From assembly GCA_903915535.1 (NCBI GenBank), contig CAIWTJ010000010.1:1-64000 (forward strand): 64,000 nucleotides of DNA, read 5' to 3'. This document shows, piece after piece, positions 31,748 through 41,249 of this stretch; position 1 is the stretch's first letter; every line of letters begins with the position of its first letter. Source of the DNA: Enhydrobacter aerosaccus (GTDB lineage: Bacteria; Pseudomonadota; Alphaproteobacteria; Reyranellales; Reyranellaceae). The notes below the pieces were generated by a model. It was not told the DNA's origin. It saw only the letters and a list, made by a program, of their open reading frames with translations, and searched no databases. Both the position numbers and the translations under genes were made by a program.

Positions 31748-33019
31748 TTAGTGGGCGTTCTTCGGCTCTCCGGGCAGGCGCGGCAGGAGAGCCGTCAACA
31801 GGCCCAAGCATAGCAGGAACGGCGTGACTTGGTAGACGGTCGTGATGCTCGTCCAGTCGGCGATCTTGCCCAGACCCGCGGCACCGAGGCCGCCCAGGCC
31901 GAAGGAGAAGCCGTAGAAAATGCCGGCCACCAGGCCGACACGGCCGGGCAGCAGTTCCTGGGCGTACACCAGGATCGCGGCGAACGCGGAAGCCACGATG
32001 ATCGCCACGCCGACCGCCAGCACGCCCGTCCAGAACAGGTTGGCGTGCGGCAACAGCAGTGCGAAGGGCAGCGCGCCCAGGATCGAGAACCAAATCACCG
32101 GGATGCGGCCCACGCGATCGCCGACCAGGCCGCCCAGCAGCGTGCCGACCACGATGCCGAACATGAAGGCGAACAGGAAGTACTGCGCCGTCTGGATCGA
32201 GAGGCCGAACTTGTCCATGAGGTAGAAGGTGTAATAGGAGCCGAGGCTCGCCTGATAGACGTTCTTGCTGAACAGCAGCACGACCAGGATGAACACCGCG
32301 AAGGCGACACGGCCTTTCGACAGGCCATGCGGTGCGGCGATCTTCTTGGCCTTCTTGGCGCCGGCGCTCGCGCCGGTCGCCAGTCTCCCGCGATACCAGT
32401 TGCCCATCTGGAACAGGATCATCATCGCCACGAGCGCGGCGGCGGAGAACCAGGCGAGACTGTGCTGGCCCTGCGAGACGACAACGAAGGCGGCCAGCAG
32501 CGGGCCGCAGGCGGAGCCCATGTTGCCGCCGATCTGGAACAGCGACTGGGCGAGACCGTAGCGGCCGCCGGCGGCGAGGCGCGCCATGCGCGAGGCCTCG
32601 GGATGGAAGACCGACGAGCCCATGCCGATCATCGCCGCCGACAGCAGGATCACCGGATAGGAATGCGCCATCGACAGCGAGAGCAGGCCGACAAGCGTGA
32701 AACCCATGCCGACGACCAGCGAGTAGGGCATCGGGCGCTTGTCGGTATACATGCCGACGACCGGCTGCAGCATCGAGGCGGTGAACTGGAAGGCGAGCGT
32801 GATGAAGCCGACCTGGGCGAAGGAGAGCGCGTAGTTCTCCTTCAGGATCGGATAGAGCGCCGGCACCAGCGACTGCATCATGTCGTTCAGCAGGTGGCAG
32901 AACGAGAGCGACAGGATGATCGCGAAGGTCGTGCCGTCGACGGAGGAGCCTGCGGAGACGGTCTTGGTTTGTGGGGCGGCCGCGGTGCCTGCGGGGGCCG
33001 CCAAGGTGCTGTCGGTCAT
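31748..33019 (-). CDS. MFS transporter, fosmidomycin-resistance (Fsr)-like
   Basis: 423 residues with 12 spans: FAIILSLSFCHLLNDMMQSL, LVPALYPILKENYALSF, SSVFHPEASRMARLAAG and YAQELLPGRVGLVAGIFYG match the Fsr branch of the major facilitator superfamily. A cytosolic loop rich in Lys (AGAKKAKKI) separates the halves. ATG 33019 is chosen because TTG/ATG upstream would add a membrane-like extension; no ribosome site is clear. It may head the minus-strand operon and export small organic compounds. Confidence 0.85.
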   Translation of the reverse strand: MTDSTLAAPAGTAAAPQTKTVSAGSSVDGTTFAIILSLSFCHLLNDMMQSLVPALYPILKENYALSFAQVGFITLAFQFTASMLQPVVGMYTDKRPMPYSLVVGMGFTLVGLLSLSMAHSYPVILLSAAMIGMGSSVFHPEASRMARLAAGGRYGLAQSLFQIGGNMGSACGPLLAAFVVVSQGQHSLAWFSAAALVAMMILFQMGNWYRGRLATGASAGAKKAKKIAAPHGLSKGRVAFAVFILVVLLFSKNVYQASLGSYYTFYLMDKFGLSIQTAQYFLFAFMFGIVVGTLLGGLVGDRVGRIPVIWFSILGALPFALLLPHANLFWTGVLAVGVAIIVASAFAAILVYAQELLPGRVGLVAGIFYGFSFGLGGLGAAGLGKIADWTSITTVYQVTPFLLCLGLLTALLPRLPGEPKNAH

Positions 33020-33126
33020 AAACGCATAATAAAGAAGGCAAATACCCACCACCACCCGGCCCAGGCGCATGCCTCCACTGCATCCGGGGGAACACCTTAT
33101 AAAGAGTGGCGTTATTCGGGCACGTC

Positions 33127-34599
33127 ATGGCGAGCCCCCATACCCTCACGGACGTTCCCGCGCGGCTCGATCGGCTGCCCTGGAGCCGCTTTCACCGCCT
33201 TGTCGTGGCGGCGCTGGGCATCACCTGGATCCTGGACGGACTGGAAGTAACGCTGGCGGGCTCGGTCGCAGCGGCGCTGCAAACCAGCCCGCGGCTGCAT
33301 CTCACGGCCGAGCAGGTGGGCCTCACCGGCAGCGCCTATCTCGCGGGCGCGGTGCTGGGCTCGCTGTTCTTCGGCCATCTCACGGATCGCCTCGGGCGCA
33401 AGAAGCTCTTCAACGTCACGCTCGGCCTCTATCTCGTGGCGACGGCGCTCACGGCGTTCTCGTGGAACTTCGAGAGCTTTCTGTTCTTCCGCTTCATGAC
33501 GGGCGCGGGCATCGGCGGCGAATATTCCGCGATCAACTCGGCGATCCAGGAACTTATTCCCGCGCGCGTGCGCGGCCGCACCGATCTGGCGATCAACGGC
33601 AGCTTCTGGATCGGCGCGGCCGCCGGCGCGCTGGTCTCGGTGTGGCTGCTCGATCCCGAGCTTTTCAGCGCCGACATGGGATGGCGCATCGCCTTCGGCA
33701 GCGGCGCGGTGCTGGGCCTCTTCATCCTGTACTTGCGCCGTTTCCTGCCCGAGAGCCCGCGCTGGCTGATGATCCACGGCCGCGACGGCGAGGCGCACGA
33801 GGTCGTGGCCGGCATCGAGGCGCGCATCATCGAAAGCGAAAAGTGCACGCTGTCGCCCGTCGCGGCGACGCTCGAACTGGGCGACCCGCACGAGCTCACG
33901 CTCACGTCCGTGGCGCGCACGCTGCTGAAGCACTACCCCGGCCGCACGGCGCTCGGCGTCGTGCTGATGGCGAGCCAGGCGTTCATCTACAACGCGATCT
34001 TCTTTACCTACGCGCTGGTGCTCACCAAATTCTACGGCGTGGCAGCGGACAAGGTCGGCCTCTACATCCTGCCCTTCGCGCTCGGCAACTTCCTCGGGCC
34101 CGTGCTGCTCGGGAAGCTGTTCGACACGCTCGGCCGCAAGCAGATGATCGCCGCGACGTATGCGCTTGCCGGCATCCTGTTGGGGCTCACGGGCGAGCTC
34201 TTCCACATGGGCGTGCTGACGGCCACGACGCAAACCGCGATGTGGACGGTGGTTTTCTTCTTCGCTTCGGCGGCGGCCAGTGCGGCCTACCTCACCGTCG
34301 GCGAATGCTTCCCGCTCGAAGTGCGCGCCCTCACGATTGCGCTGTTCTACGCCTTCGGCACCTTGCTGGGTGGCGTCGGCGGTCCGTGGCTGTTCGGCGT
34401 GCTGATCGGCGGCGGCGACCGCGGCAATGTCCTGGTGGGTTACCTGTTCGGCGCCGCACTCATGATCGTCGCGGCCGTGGTCGAACTGATGTTGGGTGTG
34501 AAGGCGGAGGGCAAGTCGCTGGAGGACCTGGCGCCGCCGTTGTCGTCGCTGTCGGCCTCGAGCGTGCCAGCGGCGCAAGGCCATTGCAAACCAACTTAA
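33127..34599 (+). CDS. MFS sugar/aromatic-acid-type carrier
   Basis: 490 residues, 12 spans. ILDGLEVTLAGSVAAAL (first span DG motif), FFGHLTDRLGRKKLFNVTL (loop 2-3 signature), RFMTGAGIGGEYSAINSAI and KLFDTLGRKQMIAA identify a metabolite-H+ symporter. A GEYSAI motif is common in carriers for aromatic acids, niacin and dicarboxylates. ATG 33127 follows GGGCACGTC; ATG 33106 is in frame. Divergent from the Fsr-like gene. Confidence 0.85.
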   Translation: MASPHTLTDVPARLDRLPWSRFHRLVVAALGITWILDGLEVTLAGSVAAALQTSPRLHLTAEQVGLTGSAYLAGAVLGSLFFGHLTDRLGRKKLFNVTLGLYLVATALTAFSWNFESFLFFRFMTGAGIGGEYSAINSAIQELIPARVRGRTDLAINGSFWIGAAAGALVSVWLLDPELFSADMGWRIAFGSGAVLGLFILYLRRFLPESPRWLMIHGRDGEAHEVVAGIEARIIESEKCTLSPVAATLELGDPHELTLTSVARTLLKHYPGRTALGVVLMASQAFIYNAIFFTYALVLTKFYGVAADKVGLYILPFALGNFLGPVLLGKLFDTLGRKQMIAATYALAGILLGLTGELFHMGVLTATTQTAMWTVVFFFASAAASAAYLTVGECFPLEVRALTIALFYAFGTLLGGVGGPWLFGVLIGGGDRGNVLVGYLFGAALMIVAAVVELMLGVKAEGKSLEDLAPPLSSLSASSVPAAQGHCKPT

Positions 34600-34641
34600 G
34601 GTGCATTGCAAGCGCCTTGAGACCGGGCGATTTCTGGCCTC

Positions 34642-35760
34642 ATGAACAAGACTCCGGAACCCCCGGTGGATGCCTTCCCAGATCTTAATCAGGCCTGGCC
34701 ACGCCGTATCATCCGGCGCGGCGACGCGGTGCGGATGCTCCCGCCACACGCCCGTTCGCTCGCGGAGCTGACCTTCGATGTGGGGGACGTCCGCCTCGGC
34801 GTCGGCGACTACATGGTCCGCCGCCGCACGTCGGGGCTGCTGATCCTGAAGGACGGCGAGATCGCCCTCGAGCGCTACGGTCTGGATAGCGGCCCGGAGT
34901 CTCTCTGGACGAGTTTCTCCACCGCCAAGTCGATAACCGCGACGCTGTGTGGCGCGGCGCTGCACGATGGCGCGATCGGCAACCTCGACGATCGCTGCGA
35001 CCTCTATCTGCCGCAACTGCGCGGTTCGGCATATCAAGGCGTTACCGTCCGCAACATCCTGCGGATGTGCTCGGGCGTGGCTTGGAAAGAAGAAGACGAC
35101 GGACATTCCAGCACCGGCGGCCTGAGCCGCGCATTGGCGCGCCGGCGGGCCGGCACAATCATGGACCTGCTGTGCAGCCTGCAGCGCGCCGGGGAGCAAG
35201 GTGTCGTCTTCAACTATTCGACCGTCGAGAGTTGCCTGCTCGGTGCGCTGGTCGCGGCCGCCACCGGCCGGACGCTGGCCGACTACTGCTCTGAAACGAT
35301 CTGGGGGCCTGCCGGCATGGAGGCTGACGGGCGCTGGCTCCTCGAATGCGATGACGGCCTGGAGTGGGGCGGGTTTGGCGTCGGCGCGCGTCTGCGCGAC
35401 GTCGGCCGCTTCGGCCAGTTCGTGCTGGAGAATGGAGAAGGGCTCGGCGGCCGACAGATTCTGCCGCCGGGCTGGCGCGACCTCGCCGGCCAACCCGACT
35501 GCGCGGCCACGGGCTTCGGTCGGCTCATGCCGGGCAATCCCCTGGGATACGGCTACCAATGGTGGGTGTTGCCGCACGGGCCGACAGGCATCCATGCCGG
35601 CGCCTTTTCGGCGATCGGCTCCTTTGGCCAGTACATCTACGTCCATCCGGCGGCGCACGTGGTCATGGTCATCCGCAGCGCCTGGCGGCAGCATGACGAC
35701 AACGACGCCGGCGCCGAGACTTTCGCGCTGTTCCGGGCCGCGGTGCTCGCCCTTCGATAG
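34642..35760 (+). CDS. Beta-lactamase-fold serine hydrolase (class C-like)
   Basis: 372 residues without a signal peptide, so cytosolic. The nucleophile motif SxxK is STAK (S93, K96) in FSTAKSITATL; the Tyr motif is FNYSTVESCLLGAL, and a GYQWWVLP/GIHAGAFSAIGSFGQ region supplies the third element (HAG in place of KTG). This is the pattern of esterase EstB and 6-aminohexanoate-dimer hydrolase (NylB). An amide- or ester-cleaving role is likely. Confidence 0.85.
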   Translation: MNKTPEPPVDAFPDLNQAWPRRIIRRGDAVRMLPPHARSLAELTFDVGDVRLGVGDYMVRRRTSGLLILKDGEIALERYGLDSGPESLWTSFSTAKSITATLCGAALHDGAIGNLDDRCDLYLPQLRGSAYQGVTVRNILRMCSGVAWKEEDDGHSSTGGLSRALARRRAGTIMDLLCSLQRAGEQGVVFNYSTVESCLLGALVAAATGRTLADYCSETIWGPAGMEADGRWLLECDDGLEWGGFGVGARLRDVGRFGQFVLENGEGLGGRQILPPGWRDLAGQPDCAATGFGRLMPGNPLGYGYQWWVLPHGPTGIHAGAFSAIGSFGQYIYVHPAAHVVMVIRSAWRQHDDNDAGAETFALFRAAVLALR

Positions 35761-35833
35761 ACCCACGCCTTTGTCTCTCTACGAACTGGCGTTGCGGATG
35801 GCGGCGCGCCAGACTGGCCGGTGGGGGACGATC

Positions 35834-36496
35834 ATGCAGTCGATGGCTTGGATACTCGTGTTCAACTACGCGATCTCATGGTGGAACGCGTACGCGACCG
35901 GAAAGTCCTGGGCCGAAGCCAAGGCGGTCGGCGGCTGGATCCGGGTCGTGGCGTGGGCAGGAGCCATCCTGTCCGCAGCCGGCTTCTCCACGGTCTACCT
36001 GTTCCTCATTGCCTATGGCGCTCACGCCCTGGGTTATGTCGACGACCAATCGATGCGACTCGCTTTGTCGTTTGGACAACTCGGCCTGGTCACGCCGCTT
36101 CTCGGGGCCGGCATCATTGTCACACTTGAATCCTGGCGGCGCTGGTATCGGCATCAGAGCCTTCTCTCGCTCGGACTGGCAGGATGGAACACCTACGCCA
36201 CGGCCCACAATGCACTCAGCGCGTTCGAGGACTCCGGCGATGCGCTGGATATGATCGGTGAGGCTTATGCCGGCGCGGCGGACAGCAAATCCAAGGCCGC
36301 CGTCGCCGCCTTCATCACGGCGATCGTTATTGCCCTCTTTGCTCTCCTGGCGGGGACGTTGCAGACGGCCTTCCTGATCCGCAAATACGCCGCCACGGAC
36401 CCGATGCCGGACGCTATCGTCAATCGTGGCGGCGGCTTCGGCAGGGCCGGGAAGGGTCGGACTGCGTTGTCCCAGGGCAAGGCGGACATGCGTTGA
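35834..36496 (+). CDS. Polytopic membrane protein
   Basis: About 220 residues, four or five spans (WILVFNYAISWWNAYA; VAWAGAILSAAGFSTVYLFL; LGLVTPLLGAGIIVTLES; AAVAAFITAIVIALFALLAG) and a Gly/Arg tail. ATG 35834 has GGGGG 6-7 nt upstream; in-frame ATG 35798 and TTG 35771 would add a basic helix. Unknown function; it stands 74 bp after the hydrolase gene. Confidence 0.6.
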   Translation: MQSMAWILVFNYAISWWNAYATGKSWAEAKAVGGWIRVVAWAGAILSAAGFSTVYLFLIAYGAHALGYVDDQSMRLALSFGQLGLVTPLLGAGIIVTLESWRRWYRHQSLLSLGLAGWNTYATAHNALSAFEDSGDALDMIGEAYAGAADSKSKAAVAAFITAIVIALFALLAGTLQTAFLIRKYAATDPMPDAIVNRGGGFGRAGKGRTALSQGKADMR

Positions 36497-36731
36497 GTGT
36501 GGCCTTGTAGTGTTGGAGGCCCCTCCGCGGACACAGCCGGATCCCGGCATATCCGTGCTGGCGGGGGCACGGTCCTCGTCGTGCTGGAAGCGGTCGAACC
36601 GGACTGGTGGCACGCGTTGAGATCATGAGTTGTCTTCGTCACCGCGCTTGCGAATGAGAGGCGCACGCGTCTCGAGTGCGCAACTCGGTCACGTTGTCGG
36701 GCCGGGCGCAAATCGCGATACTGGGCAGGTG

Positions 36732-37526
36732 ATGCAAAGGCTATGGGGCACGGGCGGGTCGTCTTTTCTGATGTCCCTCAAGTGGCTCGCGGGAGCTGCG
36801 ATTGCGTTTCATTGCTCGCTGAGCCCCGCCCACGCGGTCGACGAGATTCAGGTCTACAACGCCGAGATTGCAGCACCTGGAACGTTCACTCTGCAACAGC
36901 ATCTGAACTATGTCTGGAGCGGCAGCACGACTCCCGATTATCCCGGCGGCTTCGCGTCCAACCGGACACTGAACGGCACGCCGGAACTGGCCTATGGCGT
37001 GACGGATTGGTACGAGCTCGGTCTCTATGTTCCCTTCGCTTTCGACAGCAGCGGCACTTTCCTGCCGGGCGGCTTCAAGTTGCGGCAACTGTTCGTGTCG
37101 CCTCATGCCGAAGACCGGAAGGTCTTCTATGGCCTCAATGTCGAGTTGAGCTATCAAACCCCTCGTTTCTCGCAAAGTGCCATCGGGCTGGAATTCCGTC
37201 CGATCCTGGGCGTGCGCGATCTCGGCTGGGAATTCATCTTCAATCCGATCGTCGACCTGAGCTTCGCGCCCAACGGCGCCGCGGCATTCGCGCCCGCCGC
37301 CAGATTGGCGCGCAACGTCGGCGGCGATACCTGGCTCGGCGTCGAATACTATTCGAGCTACAGCCCGATCGACGCACTCCCGCCCGCCGATCAGCAGCAG
37401 CACACGCTCTTCGGAGTGGTGGACTTCAAGCTGTTCGGACTGGATATAAATCTCGGCATGGGCTTCGGTCTGACCGGTGCATCGGATACTGTCGTCACGA
37501 AGATGATCATCGGGCGGGCGTTTTAG
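36732..37526 (+). CDS. Outer-membrane beta-barrel-like protein
   Basis: 264 residues. A signal peptide (SLKWLAGAAIAFHCSLSPAHA) is followed by alternating strands (ELAYGVTDWYELGLYVPFAF, FYGLNVELSYQTPR, LGWEFIFNPIVDLSFAPNG, LGVEYYSSYSPIDA) ending in KMIIGRAF with a terminal Phe, as beta-barrel proteins require. Related to transporter-like MetA-pathway of phenol/OmpA-like porins of unknown substrate. ATG 36732 is preferred to the upstream start because it places the signal near the terminus. Confidence 0.65.
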   Translation: MQRLWGTGGSSFLMSLKWLAGAAIAFHCSLSPAHAVDEIQVYNAEIAAPGTFTLQQHLNYVWSGSTTPDYPGGFASNRTLNGTPELAYGVTDWYELGLYVPFAFDSSGTFLPGGFKLRQLFVSPHAEDRKVFYGLNVELSYQTPRFSQSAIGLEFRPILGVRDLGWEFIFNPIVDLSFAPNGAAAFAPAARLARNVGGDTWLGVEYYSSYSPIDALPPADQQQHTLFGVVDFKLFGLDINLGMGFGLTGASDTVVTKMIIGRAF

Positions 37527-37549
37527 GCCGCTCTCCAGGAGCCCTCGAA

Positions 37550-38245
37550 ATGCGCTCGCTCCACAGAGAACGTCATCGCACTCAAAACGTCGGTTGGCTC
37601 CGCGCCGCGGTTCTGGGCGCGAACGACGGCATCGTTTCGACGGCAAGTCTTGTGCTGGGCGTTGCCGCCGCCCATGGCACCCACAGCAGCATCCTGGTGG
37701 CGGGCGTGGCCGGCCTCGTGGCAGGCGCGATGTCGATGGCGGCGGGCGAGTATATCTCGGTGCACTCTCAGGCCGACACGGAGCAGGCCGACCTGGAACG
37801 GGAGCGCGCGGAGCTCAAGGCGGACAGAGGTGCCGAACAGATTGAGCTGACGGCGATCTACGAAGATCGTGGTTTGGATCTGGCGCTAGCGGAGCAAGTG
37901 GCCATCCAGCTCATGGCCCATGACGCCCTGGGCGCACACGCTCGCGACGAACTGGGCATCTCGGAGCCCCTGAGGGCAAGACCGATCCAGGCGGCCCTCG
38001 CCTCGGCGGGGAGTTTTGCCGCCGGCGCCGCCCTGCCGCTGCTGGTGACCGTCGTGGTTCCTGCCGGTCTGCTGATTTCGGTCGTTGCGGGCACGTCTCT
38101 CATCTTTCTCGCCGGCCTCGGCATGTTGGCGGCGCGCGCCGGCGGCGCCAACATGCTGCGAGGTGCGGCACGAGTCACTTTCTGGAGCGCGCTCGCCATG
38201 GCAGTGACGACGGGCGTGGGCGCCTTGTTCGGGACCGCAGTGTGA
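37550..38245 (+). CDS. VIT1/CCC1-family iron/manganese transporter-like protein
   Basis: 231 residues. LGANDGIVSTASLVLGVAAA and GAMSMAAGEYISVHSQADTE are the hallmark first half of the VIT/CCC1 family; a cytosolic acidic linker (ADLERERAELKADRGAEQIE) would hold the metal-binding helices, and spans 3-5 follow (GSFAAGAALPLLVTVVVP and others). Probably moves Fe2+ or Mn2+ out of the cytosol. AGGAG lies 9 nt before ATG 37550; it follows the barrel gene by 23 bp and precedes cytochrome b561 by 9 bp, so an operon is likely. Confidence 0.85.
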   Translation: MRSLHRERHRTQNVGWLRAAVLGANDGIVSTASLVLGVAAAHGTHSSILVAGVAGLVAGAMSMAAGEYISVHSQADTEQADLERERAELKADRGAEQIELTAIYEDRGLDLALAEQVAIQLMAHDALGAHARDELGISEPLRARPIQAALASAGSFAAGAALPLLVTVVVPAGLLISVVAGTSLIFLAGLGMLAARAGGANMLRGAARVTFWSALAMAVTTGVGALFGTAV

Positions 38246-38254
38246 GGAGTTGGG

Positions 38255-38794
38255 ATGACTGATCGCCTTCAGTACGGCACGGCCGCAAAGGTCATGCACT
38301 GGCTCGTCGTGGCACTTCTGATGGTGCAGTTTCCGATCGGATGGCTCATGCCGGACGTCCATGCCGGCCCGCCCCGCACCGCCATGATGCTGCACATCTC
38401 CTTCGGCCTCACGATACTGGTGGTGATCGTGGCGCGATTGATCTGGCGCATCACCCATCCCGTCGCGCCCGAGAGCTCGCTGCCGGCGTGGCAGCGCCTG
38501 TCATCCGAGGCGGTGCACTGGCTACTTTACGTGGCCGTGCTTGCCACGACCCTGAGCGGCTGGCTGTTTACGTCCTATCGCGGCTGGTCGGTTTCGTACT
38601 TCAACCTCGTGCCCCTGCCGATGCTCGCGGCGAAGAACCCGACGGCGATCAAGCAGATCGACGGCTGGCACCAGATCGCGGAGTGGGCGCTGCTCGTCCT
38701 GATCTGCTTCCACGTAGCCGCGGCGCTGGTGCACCTCTTCCTCTATCGCGACCGGGTCATGCACAGGATGCTGCCGGGAACAGGACCCGGTTAA
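38255..38794 (+). CDS. Cytochrome b561 (CybB-like)
   Basis: 179 residues, four spans with haem-ligand His candidates in KVMHWLVVALL, MMLHISFGLTIL, VHWLLYVAVLA and ICFHVAAALVHLF. This is the diheme cytochrome b561 of proteobacteria, which passes electrons from the quinone pool to superoxide or other periplasmic acceptors. GAGGAGTTGGG precedes the ATG. It is co-directional with the VIT-like transporter 9 bp upstream. Confidence 0.85.
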   Translation: MTDRLQYGTAAKVMHWLVVALLMVQFPIGWLMPDVHAGPPRTAMMLHISFGLTILVVIVARLIWRITHPVAPESSLPAWQRLSSEAVHWLLYVAVLATTLSGWLFTSYRGWSVSYFNLVPLPMLAAKNPTAIKQIDGWHQIAEWALLVLICFHVAAALVHLFLYRDRVMHRMLPGTGPG

Positions 38795-38832
38795 GTCGCC
38801 GTCCTGCAACATTCCGCGCTTAGACTCGCGGC

Positions 38833-39660
38833 ATGACGTTTCGCATTGTCCAGATCTCCGATACCCATCTGAGCGAGGCCAAGCCATTCTTTGTCGACAA
38901 CTTCCTGCGCATCGGTGCAGCCCTGCGCGAGAGTCGGCCGGACCTGGTGGTGAACTCTGGTGACATTTCGCTCGACGGCGCCGATGAGGAGGCCGATCTC
39001 ATCTCTGCGCGGGCCCTGAATGACGTGCTCGACCTGCCGACGCGCTTCCTGCCGGGCAATCACGATCTCGGCGATGCGCAGGATGCGCCAAGCCATGGTG
39101 AAGCGCCGATCGATGCCTCTCGCCGCGATCTATATGTGAAGCACTTCGGCCCCGACTGGTGGTGGTTCGACGTGCCGGGCTGGCGCGTGCTCGGCATCGA
39201 CTCGCAATTGCTGGGCAGCGACCTGGCCGCGGCGGCGGAGCAGGAGGCTGCAGTCGCGGAGGTTGCCGTCACACTCGGCCAGCGCCGCCTCGCGCTGTTC
39301 CTGCACAAGCCGTTGTTTGACCAGAGCGCCGACGAGCCCGCGGTCACCGGCCGCTTCGTCAATCCCAGGCCGCGCCGCGCGCTGCTTGCGGTGCTGGGCG
39401 GTGCCGCGCCGTCACTGGTCGCCTGCGGCCATGTCCATCAGTATCGCACCGGCATCGCTGGATCGACGCAGCATATCTGGGCGGCCTCGACGGCCTTCGT
39501 GTTGCCCGACGAGCTGCAGCCGCGTTACGGCCTCAAGGAAGTGGGTTATGTCGAGCATCGCCTGATGCCTGATGGCTCGCACGATAGCCAGTTCGTGCAC
39601 GTGCCCGGCGTGCCAACGTTAAGCATCGCCGACTTTCCGGGGGCCTACGGGCCACCCTGA
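38833..39660 (+). CDS. Metallophosphoesterase (CpdA-like)
   Basis: 275 residues with the full calcineurin-like motif set: QISDTHLSE, NSGDISLDGADEE, LPGNHDLGD, LFLHKPLFD and ACGHVHQYR. These bind two metal ions. The family includes 3',5'-cAMP phosphodiesterase CpdA; the actual substrate is not evident. No signal peptide. Stands alone between cytochrome b561 and the divergent LysR gene. Confidence 0.85.
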   Translation: MTFRIVQISDTHLSEAKPFFVDNFLRIGAALRESRPDLVVNSGDISLDGADEEADLISARALNDVLDLPTRFLPGNHDLGDAQDAPSHGEAPIDASRRDLYVKHFGPDWWWFDVPGWRVLGIDSQLLGSDLAAAAEQEAAVAEVAVTLGQRRLALFLHKPLFDQSADEPAVTGRFVNPRPRRALLAVLGGAAPSLVACGHVHQYRTGIAGSTQHIWAASTAFVLPDELQPRYGLKEVGYVEHRLMPDGSHDSQFVHVPGVPTLSIADFPGAYGPP

Positions 39661-39690
39661 CAGCCCCTGGATTCGCCGGAACTCGAGCTA

Positions 39691-40578
39691 CTAACGCTTG
39701 TCTTCCGTCATGACGATCTCCGCCTTCAACCATTCGCAGAACTCGCGAAGGTGACGATTGCGCGGCGAATCCGGGCGCCACACCAGATAGTAGCCGTAAG
39801 GCTCCTCGACCTCGACATCGAACGGCCTCACCAGGCGGCCCTGACGCAGGTCATCGGCAACGATCAGCCGCCGTGCCAGTCCGATGCCCTGGCCTTCGCG
39901 CACGGCGGCGAGAAGCAGACTTGGATCCCCGAAGGAGCGGCCGCCGGGGGCGGCGGGAAGGCGGATGCCCGCCGCCTGGAGCCAGGGCTCCCAAGGCGGG
40001 AACGGCGACCGCAGTAGCGCGGTGCGATCCATTGCCTCCAGCGGCAGCAGGTTGTTGAGATAAGACGGCGCGCAAACCGGGAATGCCACTTCGCCCGAAA
40101 GCCTTTCGGCGACGACGGAGGGCCAGTTTCCCGGACCGAAGCGAAGGGAGGCGTCGATCCCGCGCTGGCCGGGGCCGTCGATGAGATGACTGCCCACGAG
40201 GTCGATGGTGACGCGTCGGCCCGGCGTCTCGAAGCGCGGCAGTCGCGGGATCAGCCAGCCGGTCGCGAAGTGAGGCAGCACGCTGATCGTCAACCGGCGG
40301 TGCGCTGCTCGTCTCGACGGCGCCCCGAAGGCGCGATCGAGCAGCGCCAGGCCCTGTCTCACTTCGCCGACCAGGGCGAGACAGGCGCCGGTCGGTCGCA
40401 TGCCCTGGCCGTCGCGGACGAACAGCCGTACGCCGAGAAGATTCTCGATTCGCTTTACCTGCTGGCTGACGGCGCCATGGGTCAGCGACATTGCCTCGGC
40501 CGCGCGCGTGAAATTTCCATGCTTCACCGCCGCATCGAGGATCAGAAGACTCTGCAGCGAGGGGATGCGGTTCGACAT
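39691..40578 (-). CDS. LysR-family transcriptional regulator (GcvA-like)
   Basis: 295 residues. The N-terminal winged helix is LILDAAVKHGNFTRAAEAMS followed by HGAVSQQVKRIENLLGVRLF; the C-terminal effector domain has the LTISVLPHFATGWLIPRL opening typical of GcvA-type members. It is divergent from the GlcG-like and cupin genes, which it probably controls; the T-N11-A palindrome TTAGTTTCCCTAA is 10 bp upstream of its start and could be the autoregulatory site. Confidence 0.9.
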   Translation of the reverse strand: MSNRIPSLQSLLILDAAVKHGNFTRAAEAMSLTHGAVSQQVKRIENLLGVRLFVRDGQGMRPTGACLALVGEVRQGLALLDRAFGAPSRRAAHRRLTISVLPHFATGWLIPRLPRFETPGRRVTIDLVGSHLIDGPGQRGIDASLRFGPGNWPSVVAERLSGEVAFPVCAPSYLNNLLPLEAMDRTALLRSPFPPWEPWLQAAGIRLPAAPGGRSFGDPSLLLAAVREGQGIGLARRLIVADDLRQGRLVRPFDVEVEEPYGYYLVWRPDSPRNRHLREFCEWLKAEIVMTEDKR

Positions 40579-40587
40579 CCTGCCTCG

Positions 40588-40600
40588 TTAGTTTCCCTAA
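40588..40600. promoter_or_regulatory. LysR-type T-N11-A palindrome
   Basis: TTAG-TTTCC-CTAA, a perfect inverted repeat with T and A 11 bp apart, between the LysR gene (start 40578) and the divergent glcG-like gene (start 40705). Such sites commonly serve as LysR recognition elements. Confidence 0.55.
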
Positions 40601-40704
40601 CATCCGATGTCAAAAGGCGTGGCGTGGCTGGCGGCTCCCCAGGGCCTACATCCTGCCCAGCCAGGCGGAACTCCCCGGTCCTCGGCAACTACAGGAGAAA
40701 CGCC

Positions 40705-41229
40705 ATGGGTTTTCGACATCGCGCCGGCCTGCTGATCGCGGCCATTGCCGTGCTGCCCGGCCTCACCCTGCCCGTGAAGGCGCAGGTCCAGAAGAGCGGA
40801 TACGTCCTGCCCGCCGCGCTGGCCGTCGAGGCGGCGTCGGAAGCCGTCCGGTTCTGCGAGGCCAACGGCAACAGGATCTCGGTCGCTGTGGTCGATACCA
40901 GCGGCGAGATCCGGGCCTTCATCAAGGGCGACCAGAGCACCGTTCACACCAAGGATACGGCTTTTCGCAAGGCCTACACGGTCGTGACCATGGGACCGGT
41001 GTTCGGCTTCGATGCTCTCGGCACATGGGTCGAGAAGCTCAAGGGCAATCCGAATGCCGCCGCCTTCACGACCGTCCCGAATATCATCCTGCTTGCGGGC
41101 GCGGTGGCCTTCAAGGCCAAGGGCGAGATCGTCGCGGCCATCGGCGTCGGCGGTTCGCCGGGCGGCGACAAGGACGAAGCCTGCGCGGCTGCGGGGCTTG
41201 CGAAGATCAAAGATCGTTTGCCGCAATAG
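40705..41229 (+). CDS. Exported GlcG/HbpS-family protein (DUF336)
   Basis: 174 residues. A signal peptide (LLIAAIAVLPGLTLPVKA) precedes a GlcG-like alpha/beta domain: LAVEAASEAVRFCEANGNR, SVAVVDTSGEIRAFIKGD, KDTAFRKAYTVVTM and GAIGVGGSPGG-type end (AAIGVGGSPGGDKDEACAAAGL). Family members bind haem or cobalamin derivatives or act with glycolate/propanediol enzymes. ACAGGAGAAACGCC precedes the ATG. Probably controlled by the divergent LysR and co-transcribed with the cupin gene. Confidence 0.85.
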   Translation: MGFRHRAGLLIAAIAVLPGLTLPVKAQVQKSGYVLPAALAVEAASEAVRFCEANGNRISVAVVDTSGEIRAFIKGDQSTVHTKDTAFRKAYTVVTMGPVFGFDALGTWVEKLKGNPNAAAFTTVPNIILLAGAVAFKAKGEIVAAIGVGGSPGGDKDEACAAAGLAKIKDRLPQ

Positions 41230-41249
41230 TAGAACAGGGAAATCCGACC

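Noticed and set aside
33112-35766. 884-aa open frame antisense to the MFS and beta-lactamase-fold genes
   Set aside because: Composition bias (Arg, Gln, Glu, His) typical of antisense frames; it crosses two well-supported plus-strand genes.
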